Source of the DNA: M3007 sp031398055 | GTDB taxonomy: Bacteria; Bacteroidota; Bacteroidia; Chitinophagales; Saprospiraceae | Assembly (NCBI GenBank): GCA_031398055.1 | Contig: JANNMS010000119.1 | Coordinates: 1 to 64,000, forward strand | DNA: 64,000 bases | Direction of reading: 5' to 3' | Shown: in pieces, positions 51,170-59,982 of the stretch | How the letters are laid out: the number at the start of each line of letters is the position of its first letter | How positions within the stretch are numbered: position 1 is the stretch's first letter | The notes under the pieces: model-generated | Database searches by the model: none | What the model was told of the DNA's origin: nothing | The model's input: the letters and a program-made list of their open reading frames with translations, nothing else | Made by a program: the position numbers and the translations under genes

Positions 51170-52129
51170 TTAAAAATCATAAACTTTCCGATACTCTTCA
51201 ATTGGTACATTTCTTTTCTCGGAATACATATTGTAGGTGTCGTAGTTCCTATTAATTCGTTCGTTTTCAATAAATTTTTCTATAAAATGAATGCAGTTGG
51301 GATTATCGGTGCCTTTTAATTTGCTATATAATTCCTTTAAAAAAGTTGTATCCGGAAAGTTTAAAAATTCTTGTGCAACATTGAAAAAATTCTGAACAAA
51401 GTGTTCACCGTTTTTTGGAAGAATTTGCCCTGATAAGAATTTTAATTTTCCATTTTCTGGATAGAAATAATCTTCCCGGTATTGGGCAACGCCTATTTTC
51501 TTTATATTAAATTCGAGCTTATCTAGCACGTTCTTAATCAATTGCTTGTTTTTCTGAACGATTGGGTGCTTCTTAAATTTAGTTGCCACACTTGTTGGAT
51601 AATGGGTACTCCACAAACCATAGGTCATCGTCGTTGTTTCTGGATAAAAAATAGTGTGGGCTGTATGGCAATCAATAAATTCAATTTTGCCCGGACTGTG
51701 TGGCACATATTTTTCTAAATCAACTTTGGCTTCCATTTTATCCTTATCAATTTCATAACCTTGTTTAAAAATCATGGAAGTATACCCAGCACCTTTTGCA
51801 TTTATTGTCGACAATAGAAAATCATCATGATGATGCATTGTTGAATAAGAATAGTCCGTTCGTTTCTCCTTATTTGGGCCAAAGAAGTTGACGAACATAA
51901 AACATTCAGTTTCGTCAATCAAAGTCAATTGAAAATCAGGTGTGCAACGTTTTGTCTCAAAGAATTTAGGTTTAACGATATTTCTTTTCATTACCTCAAA
52001 TATCACCTCGTCATTTGAAGCCATTCTATTCAAAATAGGATAGCATTTTAAATGTGCTTCATACTTATTAGTAGTGGTTTTGAAGGTTTTTATTATCTCT
52101 TCAAGACATTCATCTAATATGTGTTTCAT
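51170..52129 (-). CDS. Uncharacterised protein with cupin-like metal motif
   Basis: 319 residues, not recognised. A central beta-rich block has DYSYSTMHHHDDFLLSTINAKG and, about 45 residues later, PHSPGKIEFIDCHTAHTIFYPE. H-H-H-D-D followed by G, then P-x-G...H, resembles the two cupin motifs (G-x5-H-x-H-x3-4-E and P-x-G-x2-H). Mononuclear iron dioxygenases and isomerases use this fold. The C-terminal 150 residues are helical and charged. The gene overlaps the following SGNH gene by four bases and lies 24 nt before a sulfotransferase gene. I cannot tell whether it modifies sugar, sulfate donor or something else. Confidence 0.5.
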   Translation of the reverse strand: MKHILDECLEEIIKTFKTTTNKYEAHLKCYPILNRMASNDEVIFEVMKRNIVKPKFFETKRCTPDFQLTLIDETECFMFVNFFGPNKEKRTDYSYSTMHHHDDFLLSTINAKGAGYTSMIFKQGYEIDKDKMEAKVDLEKYVPHSPGKIEFIDCHTAHTIFYPETTTMTYGLWSTHYPTSVATKFKKHPIVQKNKQLIKNVLDKLEFNIKKIGVAQYREDYFYPENGKLKFLSGQILPKNGEHFVQNFFNVAQEFLNFPDTTFLKELYSKLKGTDNPNCIHFIEKFIENERINRNYDTYNMYSEKRNVPIEEYRKVYDF

Positions 52130-53193
52130 TGCGGTTTAAATTTTAGTGGTTGATAATTTTTATTATTCGCAACAAATTTTTCGGCTAAAATCCTTGTGAA
52201 AATTGCAGCCCCTTGTTTATTCAAATGCCCAATGTCAAAAGAATTTTCTACATTATAAAACTCTGGATATTTCATTGGATTTGCCATTTCAATGATACAA
52301 TTTTCAGGCATTTTTTTTTGAATTGCTAAAACGTCTGAATAATCATTCATTCTTGGCGGGATAACAAAGAATAATTTGACACGCTTTTTTTCGCACTTTT
52401 TTAACAGGTTAAGGATTCTGTTCAAATGCGAATGATTTAAGTTCTTATTTGTGGAATCATCCAAAAAATCGTTAATCGCATTTTTTTCTCTTCGTTCTAA
52501 TTGTTTAGGGTCTTTTTGAAATTCATTCAATCTATCCAAATTCTCTTTTGAAAGTTCATCATCCAATGGTAAAAAGCCGTTGTTAAACGAGGCCACCAAT
52601 TGAGAATCCAAGAATTCCTGCGCTTTCATCATTTGGGCTTTGCCGGAGGATAATCCTAACTTATTGAACAAATAATTTAAGATAAAAGAAGCAATTCGAC
52701 TTGTTTTGGTAAGAAACGAACCTCTTTCATTCCATGCAACTTCAATTGCAAACAATAGGTTTTTGCTATTTAAAAAATAAGTTGACCGAGGCTTAAAAAA
52801 GTTGTCCAATTCTATGCCTTGTAATTGCGATAAGACAATTACAAGGTTTTTAATTGATAAATTGCGTTGGTTGAGTAGGTTTTCTAAAAGATAATAATTT
52901 TCAGGATTTGCCAACCCGGGAACACCAACATTATATGAATTTGTAGGAATAGAATTGACTTTTGTGATGCTGTCAAATAGCATCGGGTCAATCTGTCTAT
53001 AAAAATGGCTTGACCCTAAAAAGACTGTGTTTATGTTTTTACGTGATTCAATGTCTTGCAGTTTAGCAAAAAACAACGGATTTCCCCAAGCATAATTAAA
53101 TGATTGATTTTTAGTAAAAAACCAATCCACAAAACCCAATAGAATTACGAGGCTTGTTAAAAAGATTAAGAGATTTTTTACAAAAAATTTCAA
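52126..53193 (-). CDS. SGNH-hydrolase-like (DltD/AlgX-type) membrane-anchored protein
   Basis: 355 residues. A signal anchor (about 5-25) is followed by NINTVFLGSSHFYRQIDPMLFD, a GSSH-type block I with candidate nucleophile Ser, and at about 325-340 SFDIGHLNKQGAAIF with D and H of an SGNH triad. VFFVIPPRMNDYSD-like residues lie between. This is the second such protein in the locus and has no MBOAT gene beside it, so it may work with the one at 39393-40814 or act as an esterase. The start is TTG at 53193, with no better ATG. It overlaps the cupin-like gene by four bases. Confidence 0.72.
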   Translation of the reverse strand: MKFFVKNLLIFLTSLVILLGFVDWFFTKNQSFNYAWGNPLFFAKLQDIESRKNINTVFLGSSHFYRQIDPMLFDSITKVNSIPTNSYNVGVPGLANPENYYLLENLLNQRNLSIKNLVIVLSQLQGIELDNFFKPRSTYFLNSKNLLFAIEVAWNERGSFLTKTSRIASFILNYLFNKLGLSSGKAQMMKAQEFLDSQLVASFNNGFLPLDDELSKENLDRLNEFQKDPKQLERREKNAINDFLDDSTNKNLNHSHLNRILNLLKKCEKKRVKLFFVIPPRMNDYSDVLAIQKKMPENCIIEMANPMKYPEFYNVENSFDIGHLNKQGAAIFTRILAEKFVANNKNYQPLKFKPQ

Positions 53194-53252
53194 TTTACTA
53201 AATGCTAAATTATAAGACTTAAATTTGAAAGGATAATTTTCTATTTAAAAAA

Positions 53253-55133
53253 TCAATGTTTTAATAATTTTTCTAATTTTTCTAACCGAGTCTTCAAATC
53301 TAACATTTCATTTTGTAAGGTGTTTATCTCTGTTTTTTGTTTCTCCATAGTGGCTTGTTGTTCTTTTATTGCTTGAATTGATACGACAGCCAACCCACCA
53401 TAATTCACATGATAAACATCATTTTCACTGGAATAACTAACGAGTTCGGGAAACGATTTTTCAACGTCCTGCGCCAAAAAACCTATGGAATGTTTATCGG
53501 AATCTTTATTTTCTTGAAACAAATAAGTCTTTGCATCAAGATTATTCAATTTGTCCAATACATTAGTTAGCGGTTGGATATTGCGTTTTTTACGTTCATC
53601 CGATAAATTACTGTAAGCACCAGTAACAGAATTGATTGTTGCAACTGCCGTTGCTCCACCATTTTTGGTATATAAAAACAAATCGCCAACTTGATTGGAG
53701 GTGAAAAACCTCCAAAAGTGTTTATTTACTTGTGTATTTTCTATCGTAAATCCATCGGCAGTAGCCGTATTCCCATGTGCTACATGAAATTCTGATGTCG
53801 GAGTTGCGATACCCACTGCCAATTTCCCATTGACATTTATAATATTGGATAAGAAATCACCATAAATAAGAGGTTTGTCTCCACTGTTATTATCAATATA
53901 AAGTTTATTATCACCTTTTTCATATCGGCCAGCATTGTATCCCAAAAAAACATTATTACTGCCTTCGCTGCTTGCTCCGGCCGCTGTTCCGACAAACACG
54001 TTATTGCTGCCAGAAGCATTAGATACACCGCCAGTTGTATTTCCAATAAAAACATTAAATTGACCTGTTGTCATGTGCGCGCCCGTTTCTGTTCCGATAA
54101 ATGTATTGTATCCTCCTGTTTGCATTTTTGTGCCGCTATTCATTCCAACAAATACATTTTCATGGGCGATATTATTCAATTTGCCAGCACCACGACCAAG
54201 GAAAGTATTACGTGAACCTTTTGAATTATTACTACCTGCTAAATTGCCTAAAACTGTGTTGAATAAACCCTGAGTAGAATCTTGGTTTATAACATTTTTT
54301 TGACCCGCACCTGCTCCAATAAATGTATTTGAGCCGGGGTCGAACGTCTCCATCATCAAGGTCTTTGTATTATTTACTCTGAATATAACCACGTTTGTAT
54401 CTTGAATATAAAACCGAACCTTATCTTCATTAGCAATTTTTTCTACTTGCACTCTTGTATTTCCATCAGTATCTTTAATTAAACTGCCCACTAAACCGCC
54501 GCCGCCAGAATATGGAATAACAACTTTATTTCCATTAGAAATGCTTAATTCTTGGGAAGTTGGATTGAAAGATAAAGTTTGATTTTCATTATTTGGGTCA
54601 GCATCCGCATCATCTATCGCTGGTAATATGATTTTGTTTCCTTTTGAAATCTCCAATTCCTGCGTGCTATTATCGTAAGTTAAATTTTGAATTTCATTCG
54701 TTGGGTCAGCATCTGCATCATCGTTATTTCCTGTTTTTTCAGCATAAAGTGCATAAGGAACTGATAAAATTTGGCTTGTTCCCATAGTAACGAAGTTATT
54801 ACCACCAGCAACGTCCATTTCTGTTTTGATAAAATAAGGGCCAGCCGCCCAATTTATATCATTCAATGTTGTTCCCAAAACCACTTGGCCTTGCCCAATA
54901 GAGACATTTAACAAGCCTAAATCAGATGAAACAGCACTATGCGTTTCTGAATACACTTCTGTGCCTGAAACTGAACCTTTAAGCAAGGAAATTTTTAGTT
55001 TTACATTATGATTGGCAAGAGGTTGATTAATGGAGTTTCTTGCAACAGCCTGATACTTAAAAGATGCAGGTGATTGTGCAGAAATCATTGAAACAAAAAA
55101 GAGAGCAATAAGAAGAGCGGATAAAATTTTCAT
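53253..55133 (-). CDS. Surface fibre protein with YadA-like head repeats and C-terminal S74 (tail-fibre) chaperone domain
   Basis: 626 residues. A signal peptide (about 1-19, ending MISAQ) is followed by an N-terminal beta domain (about 20-130) and two Asp-rich repeats (DDADADP). From about 260 to 420 come repeats of the form N-x-F-(I/V/L)-G-x-x-x-G, which resemble trimeric YadA-type head repeats. The C-terminal SDERKKRNIQPL (about 510) and HSIGFLAQDVEKSFPEL, followed by VNYGGLAVVSIQAIKEQQ, form the peptidase S74 intramolecular chaperone. It cleaves itself at the Ser with help from the Lys. A final coiled coil (about 590-626) follows. It is a trimeric surface or extracellular fibre (inference). 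It lacks a type IX sorting tail, so its export path is unclear. Confidence 0.88.
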   Translation of the reverse strand: MKILSALLIALFFVSMISAQSPASFKYQAVARNSINQPLANHNVKLKISLLKGSVSGTEVYSETHSAVSSDLGLLNVSIGQGQVVLGTTLNDINWAAGPYFIKTEMDVAGGNNFVTMGTSQILSVPYALYAEKTGNNDDADADPTNEIQNLTYDNSTQELEISKGNKIILPAIDDADADPNNENQTLSFNPTSQELSISNGNKVVIPYSGGGGLVGSLIKDTDGNTRVQVEKIANEDKVRFYIQDTNVVIFRVNNTKTLMMETFDPGSNTFIGAGAGQKNVINQDSTQGLFNTVLGNLAGSNNSKGSRNTFLGRGAGKLNNIAHENVFVGMNSGTKMQTGGYNTFIGTETGAHMTTGQFNVFIGNTTGGVSNASGSNNVFVGTAAGASSEGSNNVFLGYNAGRYEKGDNKLYIDNNSGDKPLIYGDFLSNIINVNGKLAVGIATPTSEFHVAHGNTATADGFTIENTQVNKHFWRFFTSNQVGDLFLYTKNGGATAVATINSVTGAYSNLSDERKKRNIQPLTNVLDKLNNLDAKTYLFQENKDSDKHSIGFLAQDVEKSFPELVSYSSENDVYHVNYGGLAVVSIQAIKEQQATMEKQKTEINTLQNEMLDLKTRLEKLEKLLKH

Positions 55134-55156
55134 ATTCTTGATTGATTGATTATTGA

Positions 55157-55636
55157 TTAATTTGTGGATTTTATGATTTTGTGGATAGAAACTACGGATT
55201 GGTTTTTGTCAAATATATTAATAAAATAAGTGCCGAAATTTAGTTGTCCAACATCTAATTGAACTTTATCAGCCTCAATTTTACCTGTTGCTAAAACTTT
55301 GCCGAGCGCGTCCGTCAATTGATAATTCGAAACCAGCGGACTAATGTTTTCTATAAAAACAAATTGGTTTGCAGGGTTTGGATAGATTTTAAAGTTCGAA
55401 TTGGTTTGGGTAAAAACGGGGACAATTGTTAAGTAAATTTGCTGAAAACCTTGTGTCAACTTTAATGTATCTGCCGAAAAAGTTTCAACAGAAATTTCGC
55501 CGAGTGTCCATGATAATTCTCCGGCTTGTGCATTTTTATAAATATCCCCGCCATTGGCCAATGTTTCGCGAACGATGGTTTGTCCTTCCATTTTTAACAT
55601 GGATAAGAAAACAATAAAAAAGAGTAAGTTTTTCAT
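55157..55636 (-). CDS. Small type-A T9SS-sorted surface protein
   Basis: 159 residues. Signal peptide about 1-19 (ending KMEGQ). GELSWTLGEISVETFSADTLKLTQGFQQ is a repeated beta motif seen in many small type IX substrates. KIYPNPANQFVFIEN is the start of the Por secretion system C-terminal sorting domain (type A), with the late GTYFINIFDKN strand. It is 23 nt upstream of the fibre gene. Such small proteins are often found beside tail-fibre-domain genes in Bacteroidota (established knowledge, from memory). Confidence 0.88.
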   Translation of the reverse strand: MKNLLFFIVFLSMLKMEGQTIVRETLANGGDIYKNAQAGELSWTLGEISVETFSADTLKLTQGFQQIYLTIVPVFTQTNSNFKIYPNPANQFVFIENISPLVSNYQLTDALGKVLATGKIEADKVQLDVGQLNFGTYFINIFDKNQSVVSIHKIIKSTN

Positions 55637-55637
55637 A

Positions 55638-57281
55638 TCAATTTATGGTACTGATTTTATAAAGTTTATTTTCAAAAAGTGGATTGCAAGGAATCGAATC
55701 GCACAAATTTATGCCCGGTTTGCGTTTTTGACTATCAATAATTAGCAATTTTCTATCTTTTAGATTCGCATCTATTTTTCCATTTAAAAATAGGTCATCA
55801 ATCATTTTTCGTTTTTCAGCAATAAAAGGTGTTGTTACTTCATGTGAAACCAAAGAACGCATTGGGGTGTATACCATCGCCCAGTAACTAATCATTTCAT
55901 CATCACTAACTATTAAATAATCGTTCTTCCCTTCTTTGTTTAACACATCTAACACTTCTTTTTGTTGTTTAAACAACTGCAAACCGCCAGAACCGCGATA
56001 ATTATCTATTGAAAAATAAGTAAAGAAACTAAGGTTGTCTGATAAAAACAAAATGCAAATCAACGTCGTCAGGATGCCCGAAGTCATTCTTGAAAACTTG
56101 CTATTTAAGTTGTCAAATAATTTTATTAAAACTCCTGCACTTAATAAAAACAAAGAAAGATAGACATAACCCTTTTCAAAATGTAGAGGCTGTTGCGGCT
56201 TGAATGCAAATTCATGATTTGCCAGTAAAAATACTATCGCAAACATCAAAAACAAAAAACGATTGAATGATTTTTTAAATATTGGTACAATTAATTTGGG
56301 TTGTCTAAACAGCCAACAAACCATAATCGTTATCAAAAAATAACCGGGCACAAAATTTATAGCATCGTACATAAAATTTGTGCCGCCCTCTTCGGCTGAG
56401 TTTACCCAATGTGTAGAAATTATATCGCGATGTTCTGCATTTCTATTTAAATAGGCAAGATAGTAGCCGATATGATAAACTAAAATTGCAGACAACCCGC
56501 CAATAAATTTCAGGCTAACTTCTTTATTTTTAAAATAAAACCGTTCAAGAAATGAATAGGTTAATAGTATTGCAAGATAAGTAAATCCAGTATGTGGAGA
56601 AGAAAGGGACAATATTAAAGTTAAAACCAAGACCCAATTCCAATTCTTTTTATACACCAAATAAATAATTCCAACTGCCAATGCATGATAATAGGCTTCT
56701 GTTGGATAAATTAAATTTCTGCCAAAATTCAAACCCCACCAACCTTTGTCTGGGTCAAAAACAAACATCTTCAATACCCCTTCTTTAAGACTTTTTTTCG
56801 TTAAAAAACTATACAAAAACCCTGAAATAGATAGAATTCCACCGCCCCAAACCAATAGAATAAAAGTCAATTTTTTAGAAACCGTTTCCAATCCGTACAT
56901 GGATTTAAACAGTTTTATCAACGTGAAAATACAAACTGTCCCGGCTAAAATTCCAAAAATATCAAACACAATTCCCGGCGGTAAACCCGTCAATGTCCAT
57001 ACAATTCCAAGAAAAAGTATATGAATTTGGAAATAAATAGCCTCGTTATTGAAATTATCGGACATCGGCAACGGATAAAAAAGACTCCATTTGCCCCGGT
57101 CAAAATACTCCCGCGCCAATGCCATATAATACGGTGAATCGCGTTTGCCCAAAAAACCCGTGGGAATTAAATTCGGGTCGTTGTATGATTGGAGATAGTG
57201 CCCAATATAAAGCATAAATAAAGGAGCAAGTAATAAAAATGCCGCCAACCAATATTTCCAATTTGAATTAACCTGTTTCAC
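55638..57281 (-). CDS. GT-C-like integral membrane glycosyltransferase candidate
   Basis: 547 residues with about 11 membrane helices (from about 12 to 430) and a soluble C-terminal part (about 435-547). GFLGKRDSPYYMALAREYF (about 42-60) is an extracytoplasmic loop with an acidic residue where GT-C enzymes hold their catalytic Asp. The pattern of large first loop plus C-terminal domain fits polyprenyl-phosphate-sugar-dependent GT-C transferases (GT39/GT83/AftA-like). No named family is recognised. Start GTG at 57281 overlaps the SDR stop (GTGA). Its coupling to an SDR and to the UbiA module suggests it uses a polyprenyl-phosphoryl sugar (inference). Confidence 0.72.
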   Translation of the reverse strand: MKQVNSNWKYWLAAFLLLAPLFMLYIGHYLQSYNDPNLIPTGFLGKRDSPYYMALAREYFDRGKWSLFYPLPMSDNFNNEAIYFQIHILFLGIVWTLTGLPPGIVFDIFGILAGTVCIFTLIKLFKSMYGLETVSKKLTFILLVWGGGILSISGFLYSFLTKKSLKEGVLKMFVFDPDKGWWGLNFGRNLIYPTEAYYHALAVGIIYLVYKKNWNWVLVLTLILSLSSPHTGFTYLAILLTYSFLERFYFKNKEVSLKFIGGLSAILVYHIGYYLAYLNRNAEHRDIISTHWVNSAEEGGTNFMYDAINFVPGYFLITIMVCWLFRQPKLIVPIFKKSFNRFLFLMFAIVFLLANHEFAFKPQQPLHFEKGYVYLSLFLLSAGVLIKLFDNLNSKFSRMTSGILTTLICILFLSDNLSFFTYFSIDNYRGSGGLQLFKQQKEVLDVLNKEGKNDYLIVSDDEMISYWAMVYTPMRSLVSHEVTTPFIAEKRKMIDDLFLNGKIDANLKDRKLLIIDSQKRKPGINLCDSIPCNPLFENKLYKISTIN

Positions 57282-58300
57282 GATAGTTTTTTCAATATTT
57301 TTAAAACACCTTCTTTCACTGCTTTTCGGTGCGCCGAGGCATTTTCATTGTTGGTTTGTTTGGAATAATTGGTCAAAAACCAATCGTAACTTTCTTTAAA
57401 CATCATTTCATTGCTGTATTTTGGCTTCCAACCCAAATCAATCAAGGGTTTTGTATCAAAATAAAAAGCCTTGTGGTAAGTCAGATAATGCCACGGAGCA
57501 AGCGGCGACAATCCCAATTTATCCAAAAATTGCAAAGTCCCAATCGTTGGGCCAATCGGCAGGCCTTTTACACGACTTTTTGTGCCTGCATATTTTATCA
57601 AACTTTCAAGGTCGGCACGAAGCGTATTGAAAAACGGAGTGCCAACATTATAAACGCCCGGTTGGTTTTTTTCCAAAGCCAACATATACAAATCCATCAA
57701 ATCGTGTGCATGAACGAATTGAAACAAAATATTACCGTCACCAATCACATAAATATTGGCACTGTCTTTTATCCAATCAAACAGGATTTGAAAAATACCA
57801 AGTCGTCCTTCGCCCAAAATCGTGCGCGGGCGAATAACAATCAAATCAACCCCATTCGCCTCGCAAATTTTCCGCACCCTGACTTCGCCTTCTAACTTTG
57901 CTTTCCCGTATATTTCTATTGGATGAATTTGCGATATCTCCGTAATCGGGCACTCCGGCAAACCATATAAAGCCGAAGAACTCATGTGAACAAAAGATTT
58001 TACACCTGCTTTTGCGGCTTCCTCCGCGGCAATTTCAGAGCCGAGGACATTTACTTCCCAAAATTTATCGCCAGATTTTGTCAAAGGGACGAGCGCAACA
58101 TTGTGGTGTACAACTTTCACGCCTTGCATCGCTTTCGCAACCGCATCTCTATCTCGGATATCAGCATTGATAAATTCTGCTTCTTTTGGCCTGTCCGGGC
58201 TATCCCAAATGTCCAAAACCTTTACTTTTTCGCCTTTTTCAACCAATCTTTTGACAATCAAATTGCCCAAAAATCCTGAGCCGCCTGTAACTAAATGCAT
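57278..58300 (-). CDS. Extended SDR epimerase/dehydratase (coupled to the GT-C gene)
   Basis: 340 residues. LVTGGSGFLGNLIVKRL binds NAD(P), HHNVALVPL is the core strand, HMSSSALYG the Ser site, and EIYGKAKLEGE the YxxxK. NILFQFVHAHDLMDLYMLAL and VYNVGTP are typical of nucleotide-sugar or polyprenyl-sugar epimerases, as well as of 3-beta-HSD-like enzymes. A C-terminal helical tail (about 300-340) is basic. It is cut off from the upstream UbiA operon by a 33-nt hairpin but lies on the same strand. Possible role: epimerisation of a lipid-linked or nucleotide sugar (inference). Confidence 0.82.
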   Translation of the reverse strand: MHLVTGGSGFLGNLIVKRLVEKGEKVKVLDIWDSPDRPKEAEFINADIRDRDAVAKAMQGVKVVHHNVALVPLTKSGDKFWEVNVLGSEIAAEEAAKAGVKSFVHMSSSALYGLPECPITEISQIHPIEIYGKAKLEGEVRVRKICEANGVDLIVIRPRTILGEGRLGIFQILFDWIKDSANIYVIGDGNILFQFVHAHDLMDLYMLALEKNQPGVYNVGTPFFNTLRADLESLIKYAGTKSRVKGLPIGPTIGTLQFLDKLGLSPLAPWHYLTYHKAFYFDTKPLIDLGWKPKYSNEMMFKESYDWFLTNYSKQTNNENASAHRKAVKEGVLKILKKLS

Positions 58301-58341
58301 ATTTTTATTAGTGATTAGAGTTTAATTTTTAGAGGTGACAA

Positions 58342-58374
58342 AGATTTCGGAAATTTGAAAAATTTCCGAAATCT
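58342..58374. repeat. Perfect 15-bp hairpin with GAA loop (terminator or repeat)
   Basis: agatttcggaaattt (58342-58356) and aaatttccgaaatct (58360-58374) are exact complements around GAA. It lies in the 81-nt gap downstream of the DUF218-like gene and may end the UbiA operon or attenuate transcription into the GT-C pair. It shares its design with the 9983-10023 hairpin. Confidence 0.75.
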
Positions 58375-58381
58375 GGCTTGT

Positions 58382-58927
58382 TCAATAAATCAATTTGTCG
58401 CGCCAAAAGGCTAAAAACTCGTAAATTTTATGAAGCCATCTATAATTATAGTAAAATAAACGGCGCACTATTTTTTCATCTTTCGCACAATCTGGGTAGT
58501 CAACTTCAATTACTTTTTCAATTAAAAAAAATGCTTTTTCAAAAGCCAAAACCGCCCGCCGCGCATGAATTTTTCCAACAACTAAAATGATTGGTATTTC
58601 GTCATCAATTTCATTGTCCAAAAAAAAAGTGTGCGTCATCACGGCATTCATGTAAGTATCGACATAGTTTTTTTGCCAAATTTCGTCGGTCGGAATAACC
58701 GAAACATCCACTTTTGGATAGTTTTTCTTTAAAAATTCACCGCCCAAAGCCTGTTCTGTTTTTTCAAAACCAAAATGATTGGCCGGCGCGAGATAGATTG
58801 TCTGATTGGGTTTCCAAATTTCCGCTGCCTTTTCCAAAACCGCCCGATAGACAAAACTTGGATAAATTTTATTATCAATTACAGAAATTCCATCCGGCAC
58901 AACAACTATCGGATTCAACAAAATCAA
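58382..58927 (-). CDS. DUF218/YdcF-like protein
   Basis: 181 residues, no membrane segment. IVVVPDGISV is the first strand, YLAPANHFGFEKTE the loop, DTYMNAVMTHTFF the Asn/Glu helix, and PIILVVGKIHARRAVLAFEKAF the H-x-R-R-A motif. These correspond to DUF218 (ElyC/SanA/YdcF), though the usual S of the VTS motif is replaced by G in VVGK. ElyC influences undecaprenyl-carrier use in E. coli (established knowledge), so a lipid-carrier role here is plausible but unproven. The TTG at 58927 overlaps the SDR stop (TTGA). Confidence 0.65.
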   Translation of the reverse strand: MILLNPIVVVPDGISVIDNKIYPSFVYRAVLEKAAEIWKPNQTIYLAPANHFGFEKTEQALGGEFLKKNYPKVDVSVIPTDEIWQKNYVDTYMNAVMTHTFFLDNEIDDEIPIILVVGKIHARRAVLAFEKAFFLIEKVIEVDYPDCAKDEKIVRRLFYYNYRWLHKIYEFLAFWRDKLIY

Positions 58928-59982
58928 ATCAATTTTTTGTATTCATCATTGAAATACAAGGCATCTTTCACACCTTTATATAAATCAACTTTGGGCGAAT
59001 AACCCAATTCACGTTCTGCTTTTGAAATATCGCAAGCAATGTTTTTATTGAGTTCAGAAAGCACATGGATTTTCTGATGATAGATACCCAATGATTGCAG
59101 TGTGGCGTCTATTTTTTCAGCAATTTGACCAACAAAAAATGGCAAATGTGTCTTGTTTTCTTTGGGTTTTATGCCAAATTCTTTATCCAAAACTTCACTA
59201 ATTGTGTGAACCATTGATTTCATCGAATAAGCCGTTTTATCGGCAATCCAATAGATTTCACCGCGCGATTTTGGGTTTGTTGCAGCCAATAAAATGCCTT
59301 GTGTTATGTTTTTTACATTGGCTTTTGACCTTAAATTTTCGCCATCGCCGACAAATGGAAACTTACCATCTTTAATCATTTTATAAAAAACAGTCTGTCT
59401 GTCCGGTTGATTTTCACCATAAAACCACGGTGGCCGGATAATCGTGATATTGTTTTTTGCCATTTTATTTTTCAAATACAACTCCATCTCCATTTTCGAT
59501 TTTCCGTAATTCATGTAAGGATTGTACGGCGCATTTTCATCGAACAAATGGTGGTTATTTGGATTGCAACCGAGCGGCGAATTGCTCGAAATTATCACCA
59601 TTTTTTTCACGCCCGCAGCCTCCGCAGCCTCGACCAAATTCTTCGTTCCTTCCACATTTATCCGATAAAAATCCTTGATAGATTTTGGATGGATGATGCC
59701 CGCGATGTGTATAAAAAGCCCATTTTTGAATGGCGAGTCGAAAAATTTTCGGCAACTTTCGGCATCGGTCACGTCTCCCGAAGTCATCTCAATTTTTGAA
59801 AAAAGCGGCTCTTTTTTGGCGGCTTCCAACTCCCCTGCGAGGGTCATCGCACGCACGGAATAATCGCCCGGTTTGAAATTTTCTAGCACGTCCGCGTCGC
59901 CGACCGACAGGGTTTTGCAGAGTTGCCGACCCAGCCAGCCGGTCGCGCCGGTCACGAAAATTTTGTCAAAATCAAAGTTCAT
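58924..59982 (-). CDS. Extended SDR (DprE2-like position) in the UbiA operon
   Basis: 352 residues. IFVTGATGWLGRQLCKTL binds the cofactor. HIAGIIHP is the core strand, VIISSNSPLG the Ser site, and PYMNYGKSKMEME the YxxxK. RPPWFYGENQPDRQT and LGYSPKVDLYKGVKDAL are typical of sugar-type extended SDRs. It overlaps the GMC oxidoreductase gene by 11 nt, so they are coupled. By position it would reduce a 2-keto lipid-linked sugar produced by the flavoprotein, as DprE2 does in mycobacteria (inference). Confidence 0.85.
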   Translation of the reverse strand: MNFDFDKIFVTGATGWLGRQLCKTLSVGDADVLENFKPGDYSVRAMTLAGELEAAKKEPLFSKIEMTSGDVTDAESCRKFFDSPFKNGLFIHIAGIIHPKSIKDFYRINVEGTKNLVEAAEAAGVKKMVIISSNSPLGCNPNNHHLFDENAPYNPYMNYGKSKMEMELYLKNKMAKNNITIIRPPWFYGENQPDRQTVFYKMIKDGKFPFVGDGENLRSKANVKNITQGILLAATNPKSRGEIYWIADKTAYSMKSMVHTISEVLDKEFGIKPKENKTHLPFFVGQIAEKIDATLQSLGIYHQKIHVLSELNKNIACDISKAERELGYSPKVDLYKGVKDALYFNDEYKKLI

